Notes: generated by a model from the letters alone, not told the origin. A DNA stretch of 50,280 nucleotides from Draconibacterium sp. (GCA_016705335.1 JADIYN010000063.1:1-50280), one strand, 5' to 3'. Shown: positions 28,253-38,380, numbered from the stretch's first letter. Numbers and translations are program-made.

Positions 28253-30007
28253 ATGGATGTAATAAATCTTGTAATCGATAATAAACCGGTAGTTGTTAAA
28301 AAAGGAACTACCATTTTGGAGGCGGCAAAAGGGATTGGGATTCACATTCCAACACTTTGCTATATGAAACTCGACGACCTGAACATAGAAAATAAGCCCG
28401 GTGGTTGCCGCATTTGTGTTGTTGAAGTTGACGGGCGGCGTAATCTTGCACCGGCATGTTGCACGGATGTTTCTGAAGGGATGAATGTAAACACCCATTC
28501 AATCAGGGCAATTAATGCACGGAGAACGGTTATGGAACTAATACTTTCTGACCATCCTGCTGATTGTTTAATTTGTGCAAAATCAGGAAACTGCGATCTG
28601 CAAAACATGGCTCATAATCTAGGCATTCGTAAAATCCATTACCAGGGAGAACAGTCGCACTACCGTGAAGACACTTCGCCTGCAATTATCCGCGAGGTAG
28701 ATAAATGTATAATGTGCCGCCGCTGCGAAATGATGTGTAATGAAGTACAAACAGTTGGTGTGCTTTCAGCAATTAACCGTGGTTTTAACTCGGTTGTTGC
28801 ACCTGCTTTCGAAATGAACCTCGACCACTCGGTTTGTACTTATTGTGGTCAATGCGTTGCGGTTTGTCCAACAGGCGCTTTAACCGAAGTTGATGAAACG
28901 GGCAAAGTTGTGCGCGCGCTTTCCGACTCAGCAAAAACAGTAATCGTTCAAACAGCTCCTGCCGTTCGTGCGGCTTTGGGTGAAGAGTTTGGTTATGAAG
29001 CAGGTACATTGGTTACAGGAAAATTAGTTGCTGCTTTGCGCCGTTTGGGTTTCGATTATGTTTTTGATACCGATTTTGCCGCCGACCTTACTATAATGGA
29101 AGAAGGCACCGAAATGCTTAACCGTTTGGGCAGACATTTGGCTGGTGACAAAGAAGTGAAACTTCCGATTTTAACTTCATGCTGTCCGGCCTGGGTGAAA
29201 TTTTTTGAGCATCATTTTCCTGATATGAAAGAGATTCCTTCAACGGCGCGCTCGCCACAACAAATGTTTGGTTCGATTGCCAAAACTTATTTTGCTGATA
29301 AACTTGGCATAAAACGCGAGGATTTGGTCGTAGTTTCAATAATGCCCTGCGTAGCAAAAAAATATGAATGCGGCCGGGATGAATTTAAAGTGAATAACAA
29401 TCCGGATGTTGATTTTGCATTGACAACACGCGAGTTGGCTGCATTAATTAAAATATCAAATATCAATTTCAGAACTCTTCCAAACGAAGAATATGATAAC
29501 CCGTTGGGAGAATCAACGGGCGCAGCCGTAATTTTTGGAACAACGGGTGGTGTTATTGAAGCTGCGGTAAGAACTGCTTATGAATTGCATACAAAAAAGG
29601 AATTACCGCGTTTGAATTTCGATGAATTGCGTGGCATGGAAGGAATTCGCAAGGCGACAATCGATTTCGACGGAACACCAATAAATATTGGAATTGCACA
29701 CGGACTTGGGAATGCACGCAAACTGCTTGAGGAAATACAAGCTGGTAAAAGTGAGTTTCATGCCATTGAAATCATGAGTTGTCCCGGTGGTTGTATTGGT
29801 GGTGGAGGCCAGCCCTACCATCATGGAAATGCTGAAATCCTGAAAAAACGACAACGTGCAATTTACCAGGAGGACACAAAAAAGTCAATTCGTAAATCGC
29901 ATGAAAATCCATATATCATTCAGCTTTACAAAGAGTTTCTTGGTAAACCGATGAGTGAAAAAGCGCATCACTTGCTGCACACAGCTTATTTCGACAGAAC
30001 GGAGTAA
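28253..30007 (+). CDS. hydA: [FeFe] hydrogenase catalytic subunit
   Basis: An intact 584-residue protein. N-terminal plant-type [2Fe-2S] domain (Cys36, Cys52, Cys55, Cys69 region: TLCYM, GGCRICVVEVDG, ACC); a His-ligated [4Fe-4S] site (HPADCLICAKSGNCDLQ); two [4Fe-4S] clusters (CIMCRRCEMMC, CTYCGQCVAVCP); then the H-cluster domain. H-cluster motifs are TSCCPAW (L1, Cys310-311), MPCVAKKYE (L2, Cys366) and MSCPGGCIGGGGQP (L3, Cys510 and Cys514). All ligands are present, so it should be active. This domain order is that of group A3/M3 trimeric hydrogenases, which make H2 from NADH plus reduced ferredoxin or run in reverse. The short C-terminal small-subunit-like region is present. The maturases HydE, HydF and HydG are not in this window. 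Confidence 0.95.
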   Translation: MDVINLVIDNKPVVVKKGTTILEAAKGIGIHIPTLCYMKLDDLNIENKPGGCRICVVEVDGRRNLAPACCTDVSEGMNVNTHSIRAINARRTVMELILSDHPADCLICAKSGNCDLQNMAHNLGIRKIHYQGEQSHYREDTSPAIIREVDKCIMCRRCEMMCNEVQTVGVLSAINRGFNSVVAPAFEMNLDHSVCTYCGQCVAVCPTGALTEVDETGKVVRALSDSAKTVIVQTAPAVRAALGEEFGYEAGTLVTGKLVAALRRLGFDYVFDTDFAADLTIMEEGTEMLNRLGRHLAGDKEVKLPILTSCCPAWVKFFEHHFPDMKEIPSTARSPQQMFGSIAKTYFADKLGIKREDLVVVSIMPCVAKKYECGRDEFKVNNNPDVDFALTTRELAALIKISNINFRTLPNEEYDNPLGESTGAAVIFGTTGGVIEAAVRTAYELHTKKELPRLNFDELRGMEGIRKATIDFDGTPINIGIAHGLGNARKLLEEIQAGKSEFHAIEIMSCPGGCIGGGGQPYHHGNAEILKKRQRAIYQEDTKKSIRKSHENPYIIQLYKEFLGKPMSEKAHHLLHTAYFDRTE

Positions 30008-30011
30008 AAAA

Positions 30012-30027
30012 TTTTTTTTTTTTTTTT
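30012..30027. repeat. 16-base T homopolymer between hydA and hydC
   Basis: A run of T begins five bases after the hydA stop, inside an otherwise tight operon. It has no preceding hairpin, so it should not terminate transcription. Its length is uncertain. Confidence 0.75.
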
Positions 30028-30045
30028 ATTATAAAACTCTAAAAA

Positions 30046-30555
30046 ATGCCAAAAATAAAATTATCCGAAAATACTGTACAAACCATAAAAAGTGTTTGCG
30101 CAGAGTTTGATAACAAAGAGAGTGAATTGATTAACGTTTTGCACAAAGTACAGGGTAAACTCGGTTATCTGCCAGCCGAAGTGCAGGAAGTAATTGCAAA
30201 AGGATTGAATACTTCTGTCGCAAGAGTTTACGGAGTGGTTACTTTTTACAGCTATTTTACAATGATTCCACGTGGTGAGTTTCCAATTTCAATTTGTATG
30301 GGTACCGCTTGTTATGTGCGTGGGGCAGAGCAGGTTTTGGGCGAATTTAAAAGACAGTTAAAAGTAGAAGTTGGTGAATCGACACCCGATGGAAAATTCT
30401 CACTCAACTGTCTGCGTTGCGTTGGCGCTTGTGGCCTGGCTCCGGTTGTTACAATCGGAGAAAAGGTTTTTGGAAGGGTGGCTCCAACCCAGGTAAAGGA
30501 AATTATTGCTGAATACAGGCAGGGTTGTGCAAGCGAAAATGCAAAATCGGCATAA
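30046..30555 (+). CDS. hydC: Bifurcating hydrogenase subunit C, NuoE-like
   Basis: An intact 169-residue protein. It has the N-terminal helical bundle of NuoE (ELINVLHKVQGKLGYLPAEVQ, residues ~27-47) and the thioredoxin-like [2Fe-2S] domain with Cys84 and Cys89 (CMGTACYVRGAEQV) and Cys125 and Cys129 (CLRCVGACGLAPVV). In Complex I and in trimeric hydrogenases this subunit carries electrons between NADH/FMN and the rest. In many bacteria the NuoE-like gene comes first (hydC-hydB-hydA order); here it comes last, after hydA. It is the end of the operon: the next 226 bases have no gene in this direction until the sigma factor. Confidence 0.92.
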   Translation: MPKIKLSENTVQTIKSVCAEFDNKESELINVLHKVQGKLGYLPAEVQEVIAKGLNTSVARVYGVVTFYSYFTMIPRGEFPISICMGTACYVRGAEQVLGEFKRQLKVEVGESTPDGKFSLNCLRCVGACGLAPVVTIGEKVFGRVAPTQVKEIIAEYRQGCASENAKSA

Positions 30556-30720
30556 TCAATATCAATATTCAGGCTGATTCAGAATGCATATCTCGTGTGA
30601 ACTGAGATAAACTCTTGATATAGGAAGCTAAATACTAAATGCTAATTACAAAAAAATCTGAACATTTGTTTGTCAAATAGTTTCGTTGCAATTTGCCCTT
30701 ATTCTAAATAAATAATCAAC

Positions 30721-30752
30721 CTTTGATAAGATTGAATTCTTTGTATCTTGTG
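30721..30752 (+). promoter_or_regulatory. Candidate promoter for the sigma/anti-sigma/SusCD locus
   Basis: TTTG at 30722-30725 and TATCTTGT at 30744-30751 are 18 bases apart. This resembles the TTTG-N(19-21)-TAnnTTTG promoter of Bacteroidota with one mismatch in the -7 box. It lies 30 bases before the sigma-factor start. Confidence 0.35.
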
Positions 30753-30781
30753 AAGCAAAACCAGGATTAAAAACCTTTACT

Positions 30782-31189
30782 ATGTGGCTTTTTGGTCTTT
30801 ATGCAAATAAAAGCGGTGGTCAAATCGGGATCGAAGAATTCAAAGAGATATTTCAAAATCTTTTTCCTGAACTTTGTATTTATGCATCGAAATTTGTTGG
30901 TGATTTCGATACTTCAAAAGATATTGTTCACGATGTTTTAACACAATTTTGGGTTGAAAATGAAAAACTTCTGCATAAAAATCTGATAAAACCATACTTG
31001 TATAAAGCCGTAAAAAACCGTGCATTGAATTACAACAAACGCGAAAAACGGAAATCGAGGTTGGATGAAATATTCGATTTACAAAATGCCGATCATGATT
31101 TGACAGATGACAACGATACAATTTCTTTAATATCTTTTGAAAACCTGCAAATTGATAATAAAAACCCAGGGAATGGAAGAGAATATTAA
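30782..31189 (+). CDS. ECF sigma factor (FecI type) lacking region 4
   Basis: A 135-residue frame. Residues ~15-100 are region 2: EEFKEIFQNLFPELCIYASKF, DFDTSKDIVHDVLTQFWVEN and KPYLYKAVKNRALNYNKREK, including the DIVHDV core-binding helix and the -10-recognition helix. FecI-type factors are ~180-190 residues and need region 4 (the ELP...YKEIA...SVKTVE helix-turn-helix) to bind the -35 element. Here the sequence goes from the linker (SLISFENLQ) straight into IDNKNPGNGREY, and the fecR ATG lies inside the last codons. Either ~65 codons were lost (real deletion or assembly collapse) or the factor works without region 4. It should partner the FecR and STN-type SusC downstream. Confidence 0.75.
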   Translation: MWLFGLYANKSGGQIGIEEFKEIFQNLFPELCIYASKFVGDFDTSKDIVHDVLTQFWVENEKLLHKNLIKPYLYKAVKNRALNYNKREKRKSRLDEIFDLQNADHDLTDDNDTISLISFENLQIDNKNPGNGREY

Positions 31190-32267
31190 ATCACTGTTTA
31201 TTTCTTATCTGGAAAAAAATATTTCCAGACAGGAAGAGGACTTCCTTATACAGTGGATAAAAGAAAATCCGGATTTTCTTAAAGAACTAAATGAAATCCG
31301 CATGTTGTGGAATCTGTCGGAAATTTCAGGTAAAATCGATAATAAACATATAGCAAACGAATGGGATTTGTTTTTACATAAGATTGAAAAAGGAAAGTCA
31401 GTTCAATTAAAAACCAAGTTAGGTTTTATGTATTGGTTACCCAGAGTAGCTGCAGTTTTCTTACTTGGGGCGGTTATTTCGGCTGCAATTACATACACCA
31501 TTTTTAGTTTTGATAACAGCAATTTGGTTTATCAGGAAATAAATACGCCCGCCGGTTCAAAATCGAAAATTACTTTACCCGACGGTTCTTCGGTTTGGTT
31601 AAATGCGGGAAGCAGCCTGCGGTATTCAAATCAATTTGGTAAAAAAGATAGGGAAATATCGTTGGTTGGAGAAGCATTTTTTGAAGTGGCCAAAAACAGG
31701 TCAAAAATTTTTATTGTACAGGCTCATGATTTAAGTATTAAAGCCTACGGCACAACTTTTAATGTAAAATCATATCCTGAGGAAAATACGGTGGAGGCAA
31801 CTTTAATTGAAGGTAGCATTGAGGTGAAAAGAACTGGTTTGAACAAGAATTCGAAAGATGAAATAATATTGGAACCCAATCAGCGTGTGGTTTATTACAA
31901 ATCCTCAAATAAAACAGAAAAGATTCAAGCCAAAGAAATAGAATCCTGTCCTGAAAAACTTCAGCCGGGAAGCGATAAAAAACAATTAACATACATGATT
32001 TCCAAGGGAATAGACCCTGTGCCTTTTACTTCATGGAAAGAAGGAACACTCTTAATTTCAAGCGAAACCCTTGCCGGTTTAGCTGTTAAACTTGAAAGAA
32101 AATATGATGTGAAAATACATTTTGAAAATGAAGCTTTAAAGCAAATAAAGTTTTCGGGTTCGCTAAAAAATGAAACTGTGGAACAGGTAATTGAAGCAAT
32201 TGGAATTGCTGCCCACATTGATTATGAAATTGAAGAAAGGGAAATAAAATTTAAAGAAAAAAACTAA
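31173..32267 (+). CDS. FecR-family anti-sigma factor
   Basis: 364 residues from ATG 31173 (MEENIKSLFISYLEKNISRQ); a TTG at 31137 is in frame but less likely. Residues ~1-80 are the cytoplasmic anti-sigma part (QEEDFLIQWIKENPDFLKEL, MLWNLSE). One membrane helix lies at ~88-110 (LPRVAAVFLLGAVISAAITY). The periplasmic FecR domain contains NTPAGSKSKITLPDGSSVWLNAGS and the repeat-like VEATLIEGSIEV. The C-terminal DUF4974/STN-interacting domain has FSGSLKNETVEQVIEAIGI. It holds the sigma factor until the STN domain of the TonB-dependent transporter signals ligand. It overlaps the sigma gene by 17 bases. Confidence 0.88.
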   Translation: MEENIKSLFISYLEKNISRQEEDFLIQWIKENPDFLKELNEIRMLWNLSEISGKIDNKHIANEWDLFLHKIEKGKSVQLKTKLGFMYWLPRVAAVFLLGAVISAAITYTIFSFDNSNLVYQEINTPAGSKSKITLPDGSSVWLNAGSSLRYSNQFGKKDREISLVGEAFFEVAKNRSKIFIVQAHDLSIKAYGTTFNVKSYPEENTVEATLIEGSIEVKRTGLNKNSKDEIILEPNQRVVYYKSSNKTEKIQAKEIESCPEKLQPGSDKKQLTYMISKGIDPVPFTSWKEGTLLISSETLAGLAVKLERKYDVKIHFENEALKQIKFSGSLKNETVEQVIEAIGIAAHIDYEIEEREIKFKEKN

Positions 32268-32314
32268 CTCAAAATAGTGTCAGTTAAGTTGAAAATCAGA
32301 TAAAACTAAAATTT

Positions 32315-35300
32315 ATGAAAGTAAAATTGCTACTGGTTATTTGTTGTTTAATGTTTACAGGACAGATTTTTGCCCAAAGTGGAAAGATCAACTTCAACAT
32401 TCAGAATTTGACTTTAAAAGACGCTTTTAAAACAATTCAGGAGAAAAGCGCTTACAGGTTTTTTTACAGCGACGATTTGGTCGATTTGAATAAACAAATA
32501 ACCATTCAGGCGGAAGAATTAACAATTGACGAGGTTATTGTTTTGCTGGAAGAAAAAACAACACTTTCTTTCAGGAAAATGGAAGATAACCTGATTGTTG
32601 TAGTTCCGGCAAGCGAAAAACAACAAACCGGGAAAATAACCGGAAAAGTTACTTCGCTTGCCGAACCTCAGGGTTTACCGGGAGTGAACGTAGTTATTAA
32701 AGGTACAACCGCAGGAGTAATTACGGATATTAACGGGAATTACCAAATTAATAAACCCAATGAAAATGCAATTTTGCAATTTTCATTTATTGGGTTCGAA
32801 ACTCAGGAAAAATCTGTTTCGGGACAAAGTGAAATTAACGTTGTTCTGTCTGAAGATATTCATTCCATTGACGAAGTTGTTGTTACTGCCCTAAATATTG
32901 AACGCGACAAAAACTCACTCGGGTACTCAATAACACAGGTAGGAAACGAAGAAATTAATACAGTAAAACAAACAAACCCTATAAACTCTTTGGCAGGTAA
33001 AGTTGCAGGTTTACAAATTTCAAATACACCATCGGGTGTCGATGGTTCGTCCCGTGTTGTGTTGCGTGGAATTTCATCATTATCTGGAAGTAACAGGCCA
33101 CTTATTGTTATCGATGGAATTCCTGTTGAGGAAATTCTTATGGTGGTTCAGGAATTGGCGGAGGCAAGGATATGGGTGATGCTTATCCGATATCAACCCC
33201 GAAGATATTGAATCTATGAGCGTACTTAAAGGTGCGGGAGCTGCAGCTGCCTATGGTTCACGTGGCGCAAGCGGGGTAATCCTGATAATCACAAAAAACG
33301 GTTCAAAACGCAAGGGGATTGGGGTTACAGTGAGTTCAAGTTATATAATGGAATCGCCACTGGTTTATCCTGAGTTACAAAGTGAATACGGGCAGGGTGC
33401 TTTTGGGCAATATCCTACCGAAGTGGTTGCCTCAATGGCAAATATTCGGGGAGAAGAGCCCTGGATCTGGAGTTGGGGTCGAAAAATGGATGGACAATCA
33501 CTTCCCGATTGGATCGATCAGCCGGTGCCATATACAGCTCAGCCAAATCCGTTTTCTACATTTTATAACACGGGGTCAAACTTTGTAAATTCGGTTGCAA
33601 TAGATGGAGGAAATGAAAAAGCTTCGGTGCGGGCATCAGTCACTACTAAAAATAATAAAGGCATTTATCCTTCAAATGAGATGAAAAAACAAACTATCAA
33701 TTTACGGGGTACTTCAAAATTAGGAGAGAAGGTAAATGTAGATGGCAAGTTTACTTATATACACAATGCTGTGGAAAACAGGCCTTATTTGGGAGAAGAT
33801 GTTGCAAGTTCAAGCTGGGCTTTGTCAGTATTGCCAAGAAATGTCCCGTTACAAAGTTTATACGATAACCGCACTGATGCCAGTGGACTTGAACAATGGG
33901 GTTGGGACAGAACTTTAGGCAACCCATACTGGGAAATGGAAAACAGACAAAACGAAGATGAAAAACACCGTATGCAGGGCTTATTCTCTGTTACAGTTGA
34001 TTTTGCTGAAAACCTTAATTTAATGGTGCGTTCGGGTTTGGATTATACAAGTCGGAATGCAAAAGAATACGCGGCAAAAGGAAGTCGTGTCAATAACAAT
34101 TACAAGGGCTCTTACGGAAATTGGATGGATAACGCACTTGAGTGGAATTCCGATTTTTTGCTGGCATTTAAACAGGATTTAACTGATGACCTGAATTTAA
34201 ACCTAAGCATTGGAGGAAACCATCGGTATAACCAATTTAAAAGTATTTCTCAGAATGGAAGTTCCTGGCGGGTGGATAATTTCTTTCATGTAAGCAATCT
34301 CGAAAACTATGGTACAAGCGAAAACTTTAATGAAAAGGAGGTCGTCTCGTTATATGGCCTTGGAACACTTTCATATAAATTACCTGTATCTCGATTTTAC
34401 ATACAGGAACGACTGGTCATCAACACTTCCAGCCGAAACAAATTCTTATGGTTATTATTCGGGTAATCTTAGTTTCTTGTTTACAGAAGCTTTTCATATC
34501 GAAAATTCATGGCTTTCTTTGGGTAAATTACGAGGTTCGTATGCAAAAGTGGGGAACGACACCTCACCATATCAAACCATTAATTATTATTCGGTTAATC
34601 AAACAGTTCGGCCAAATCCAATGGGAAGTATGAGCAGTAAACTGGCTTTTGCCGATTTTAAACCTGAAATCACAACATCATGGGAATTAGGAACCAATCT
34701 GAATTTTCTGAAAAACAGGCTAACACTTGATTTAGCTGTGTATTCAGGCAACTCACGTAACCAGATTATGGATGTTAAACTGGCGCCATCAAGCGGGTTT
34801 GGCGAGATTAAACAAAACGCCGGTGAAGTTAAAAACGTTGGTTTTGAAGGTTTGATAAGTGCAACACCATTCGAAAATAAAAACGGATTTAGCTGGGACG
34901 TTTCACTTAATTTTTCAAAAAATAAATCGGAAGTGGTTGCTTTGGCTGATGGCGAAACAAAGAAAGTACTCGCAAACTCAATAAATAGTTTTGTTACAAT
35001 TGAGTTGCGTCCGGGCGAGCCGTTTGGTTCTATTTATGGCAGAGACTATCAGCGAAATGAAAACGGGCAAAAATTAATTAGCGATGATGGTCGTGCTGTT
35101 GCCGGGGAATACAAAAACCTGGGTGATATTAATCCTGATTTAATGGGAGGGCTGGCCAACCATGTTTCATACAAAAATTTCAAATTGAGGTTTTTGGTCG
35201 ATTTTCAACTTGGCGGCGAATTTTACTCACACGGTTAACCTATCGCAGTTTGATGGGAACTTCTATTGAATCGCTTGAAGGGCGGGCCGATTATTATTCA

Positions 35301-35720
35301 ACTCATCAGGGGCTTTTCTATGCTGAACCGATTAAAGGTGTTATTCCAAAGGGTTATGTTGAAGATGGGGTGAATGTAAATACAGGTGCTCCAAATACAG
35401 TTCCGGTTGATCCAATGATGCGGGCATTAAATACAATCTGGTTTGATAAAATTGTTTCCGATTACATTCTCGATGCTTCAAATGTACGTATGCGCGAAGT
35501 TACACTTGGCTATGATTTGCCAAAAAAGATAATGGATAAAACACCATTAACAAATGTAAATATAGCGTTGGTAGGTCGAAACCTGTTTTTCTTTTACAAT
35601 GCAGCAAAACATGTCGATCCCGAATCGGGATACAATGCCGGAAGTACTGGAAATGCTATAGAAGCGACTGCGTTGCCGGCTACAAGGAGCTATGGATTTA
35701 ATTTAACTTTCAATTTTTAA
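32315..35720 (+). CDS. susC: SusC-family TonB-dependent transporter with STN domain (frameshifted)
   Basis: About 1,135 residues. Signal peptide MKVKLLLVICCLMFTGQIFAQ; STN domain at ~25-100 (FNIQNLTLKDAFKTIQEKSA ... IDEVIVLLEEKTTLSF), the hallmark of transporters that signal to FecR; carboxypeptidase-regulatory-like domain ~108-190 (GKVTSLAEPQGLPGVNVVIK, TTAGVITDINGNY); a TonB-box-like SIDEVVVTAL; plug ~200-310 with VLKGAGAAAAYGSRGASGV; then a 22-strand barrel to FNLTFNF. Frame breaks lie near 33135-33190, 34378, 35235 and 35255; between them the frames are long and clean, pointing to sporadic indels. It imports an oligosaccharide or glycolipid-derived ligand with SusD as lid. SusD begins 7 bases after the stop. 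Confidence 0.9.
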
Positions 35721-35726
35721 TGCTGA

Positions 35727-37254
35727 ATGATTATGAAAACAATAGAAAAAAATAAAGGGAAGTTTAAAGCGATTTTGGCAATTCTGATGATGTTGCTAAC
35801 CCGTACAGCCTGCGATAAACGTTGGGAAGAAATGAATACTGACCCAAACCGCATCAGTACATTACCCGACGAATATTTATTTACTTCAGCAGTTTACGGA
35901 ACGTTCCATGGTCCAATTGACAGGCTTGATGTTGACTTTGGCGGCCAATATTCCCACATTTGGGTATCGAGCAATTGGGTGCGCGAAGCAGATAAATATA
36001 TCGATATTAATGCCCAGGGTGACATTGCCGAACGCGTATATAATTCAATATACGAAGGCCCAATCAGAAATATAAATGAAGTACTTATGTTAACCGGCAG
36101 TGGCGGTGCATTCGAAGACGAGGTTCGCTATGCACAGGCTTGTGTAATTGCTGTGCTCAACTTCTCGCGACTTGCTGATTTGTTTGGCGATATTCCATAC
36201 TCTGAAGGTGGAATGGGTAAATACGACATTTTAAGACCAAAATACGACAGCCAGTCTGAAATATACAGTGATATGGTTTCAAAACTAAAAGAGTGCGTCA
36301 CAGTTTTAAAAAATGCCGGGAATGACAAAGTTTATGCATCAAACGAAGATCTGATTTATGCCGGCAACCGTGAAAATTGGGTAAGGTTTGCAAATTCACT
36401 TCGCCTGAGATTGGCAATGCGTGCACGAAATGCAGATCCGTCAAAATACAATGCTGTAATTACTGAATGTTTGGCCGAACCCCTGATTGAAACCAATTTG
36501 CAAAATGCCAAGCTTGATTGTTTTGACAGTGATAACGGGGAACTTTACAACCCCTGGAATGATTATTATATCAATATTTCTTCATCAACTTATGTTTTAA
36601 ACTGGAGCGAGAAATTTATAAATACCTTAAAAGAATCCAACGACCCGCGACTTCCGTTTTTCTCTTCAAAAATAAAACGGTCAATATGTAGGCATGCCAA
36701 ACGGACTAAACGATGAATATTATGCAGCTTGGAGCCGGGCAAATTCAGCAGTGCCAACTGCAGAATTTTTTGCAAAAAATCAGCCTATGTTTTTAATGAC
36801 CGCTTCAGAAATTTGGTTGCTTCGTGCTGAACTGGCACTCGATGGAATTGGTTCGGGTAATGCAAACGATTTGTTTCAAACCGGGATCGGTCTTGCAATG
36901 AGCCAATGGAAAATAGATGAAACCGGGATTCAGAGTTTTATTTCTACTGAAAAGGAAGCTACATTATACGGCGACTTAAACAATTCAAAAAAACAAATTG
37001 CTACACAGTTGTGGATTTCTTTTGTACCCAATGCTTTTGAATCGTGGTCAACCATCCGCAGAACCGGTTATCCCGAAATTCCTGTGCGTACGTCTGAAAC
37101 GCTTTCAAAAGGAGTAACAAATGGTGTGATGCCGTCGCGGATTTTGTATCCTTACACGGTTGAAAAGGCAGTGAATGGTGAAAACCTGCAACAAGCTATT
37201 ACAAATATGGGCGGCGATAAAATAGATATTAAACTTTGGTGGAGCAAAAAATAA
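35727..37254 (+). CDS. susD: SusD/RagB-family outer-membrane lipoprotein (one frameshift)
   Basis: About 508 residues. The N-terminus (MKTIEKNKGKFKAILAIL, hydrophobic stretch, then RTACDKRWEEMNTDPNR) has a Cys at the expected lipid site, though the lipobox residue at -3 is Arg, which is unusual and may be an error. The CDKRWEEMNTDPNRIS start and tetratricopeptide-like helices (NINEVLMLTG, YAQACVIAVLNFSRLADLFG DIPYSE) are those of the SusD-like_2 group. The C-terminal part reads FLMTASEIWLLRAELALDG ... NAFESWSTIRRTGYPEIP, a strong SusD signature. A frame change near 36675-36690 joins LPFFSS to VGMPNGLNDEYYAAWSRAN. It covers the SusC barrel and binds the ligand at the cell surface. Confidence 0.9.
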
Positions 37255-37308
37255 TTTTTCACTAATTATAAATCAGAATTTAAAATTTCAAATTAAAAAG
37301 AAAGTATT

Positions 37309-38283
37309 ATGAAAAGATTGAGTTTTTTATTGGGAATTACCCTCCTTTTTTCAGGGGCATTATTTTTTAGTTCGTGTTCCGATGATCCAATTATTCCGAC
37401 ACTGAATTTTATTGCTGAACCCGATGGGTATGAAGTGGCGATTACAGCTGAATCAACAGATGCATCAACATGGGTATGGAATTACGGTGATGGAACATCT
37501 TCAACAGCGCCCGGATCACATTCGTACACCTATAAACAATCAGGAACATATACAATTACCGGAACTGTTACGAGTGGTGATGGAAATACTGCAATGAAAA
37601 CCGTTAATGTTACAATTGCAGCTTCACTTGAAGAAATTCTTTCAGGCGGGCCATCGGCAACTAATGGTAAAACATGGATTATGAATGTGAATGCCTCTGC
37701 AGGTAAAGACGGCGGCGGTATTGTTGCCAACGATGTGCCAATCCATCCGCAATTTTCGCTTGTACCTGATAATGTTTTGACTTTATTTGGACTGGGTGCT
37801 GAATATGGAGATGAATTTACCTTTAAAAGTGATGGTACTTATAAAATCGACCAAAAAAATGGTCGTGCACTTGCAGGAATTGTTTATGGAATGATTATCG
37901 ATCCAAACGTTATTCCTTCTGATGACTGGGGTAGTTTGCCATTGTCAGCTGCAACATATACTGTGCCTGCTGGTGGAACCTGGAGCATCGACAAAACTGA
38001 CTATACTGTGAATGTATTTAATGAATTTACAGGTGCAACTGAACCTGAAGATGTGAAATTTACTTTTCCGGATAACGATACAAAAAAAGTAGGCCGTTTG
38101 AAATTATCCGCTGGTCAGTATTTTGGTGTACTTGATTTGTTTGCAAACCAACATCCTGCTTTGGTGATTTTAAAAGAAGTAACTTCTGAAAAAATACATA
38201 TTGCAATTGGTATGAACAGCGTACCTGATCATGCTGATAAACCTTCAATGTTGTTGCATATTACAATGGTTCCTAAAAAATAA
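37309..38283 (+). CDS. PKD-domain surface lipoprotein (SusE-like position)
   Basis: An intact 324-residue protein. The signal peptide ends in a lipobox (FFSSC, Cys ~23) followed by SDDP, an acidic motif of the kind associated with surface export of Bacteroidota lipoproteins. Residues ~30-105 form a PKD/Ig-like domain (STWVWNYGDGTSS, then SHSYTYKQSGTYTITGTVTS, then MKTVNVTI). The remaining ~215 residues (GGPSATNGKTWIMNVNASAG ... GDEFTFKSDGTYKIDQ ... LHITMVPKK) resemble the domain found in lipoproteins coded next to SusD. A glycan-binding role at the surface is inferred from position and the PKD domain. A stem-loop follows at 38301. Confidence 0.82.
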   Translation: MKRLSFLLGITLLFSGALFFSSCSDDPIIPTLNFIAEPDGYEVAITAESTDASTWVWNYGDGTSSTAPGSHSYTYKQSGTYTITGTVTSGDGNTAMKTVNVTIAASLEEILSGGPSATNGKTWIMNVNASAGKDGGGIVANDVPIHPQFSLVPDNVLTLFGLGAEYGDEFTFKSDGTYKIDQKNGRALAGIVYGMIIDPNVIPSDDWGSLPLSAATYTVPAGGTWSIDKTDYTVNVFNEFTGATEPEDVKFTFPDNDTKKVGRLKLSAGQYFGVLDLFANQHPALVILKEVTSEKIHIAIGMNSVPDHADKPSMLLHITMVPKK

Positions 38284-38300
38284 TTTCAGGTTTGAAAATA

Positions 38301-38336
38301 ATATATCACCGGCTGTAAAAATGCCGGTGATGTATT
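38301..38336 (+). terminator. Stem-loop between the PKD lipoprotein and GH5 genes
   Basis: A nine-base GC-rich core (atcaccggc 38305-38313 with gccggtgat 38323-38331) is extended by A-T and wobble pairs to ~13. No uniform T run follows at once, only ttacttctttttt. It may act as an attenuating terminator or an mRNA-stabilising hairpin. Confidence 0.5.
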
Positions 38337-38380
38337 ACTTCTTTTTTCCCGAATACAAAATCATCTAACTATTCAAAAAA

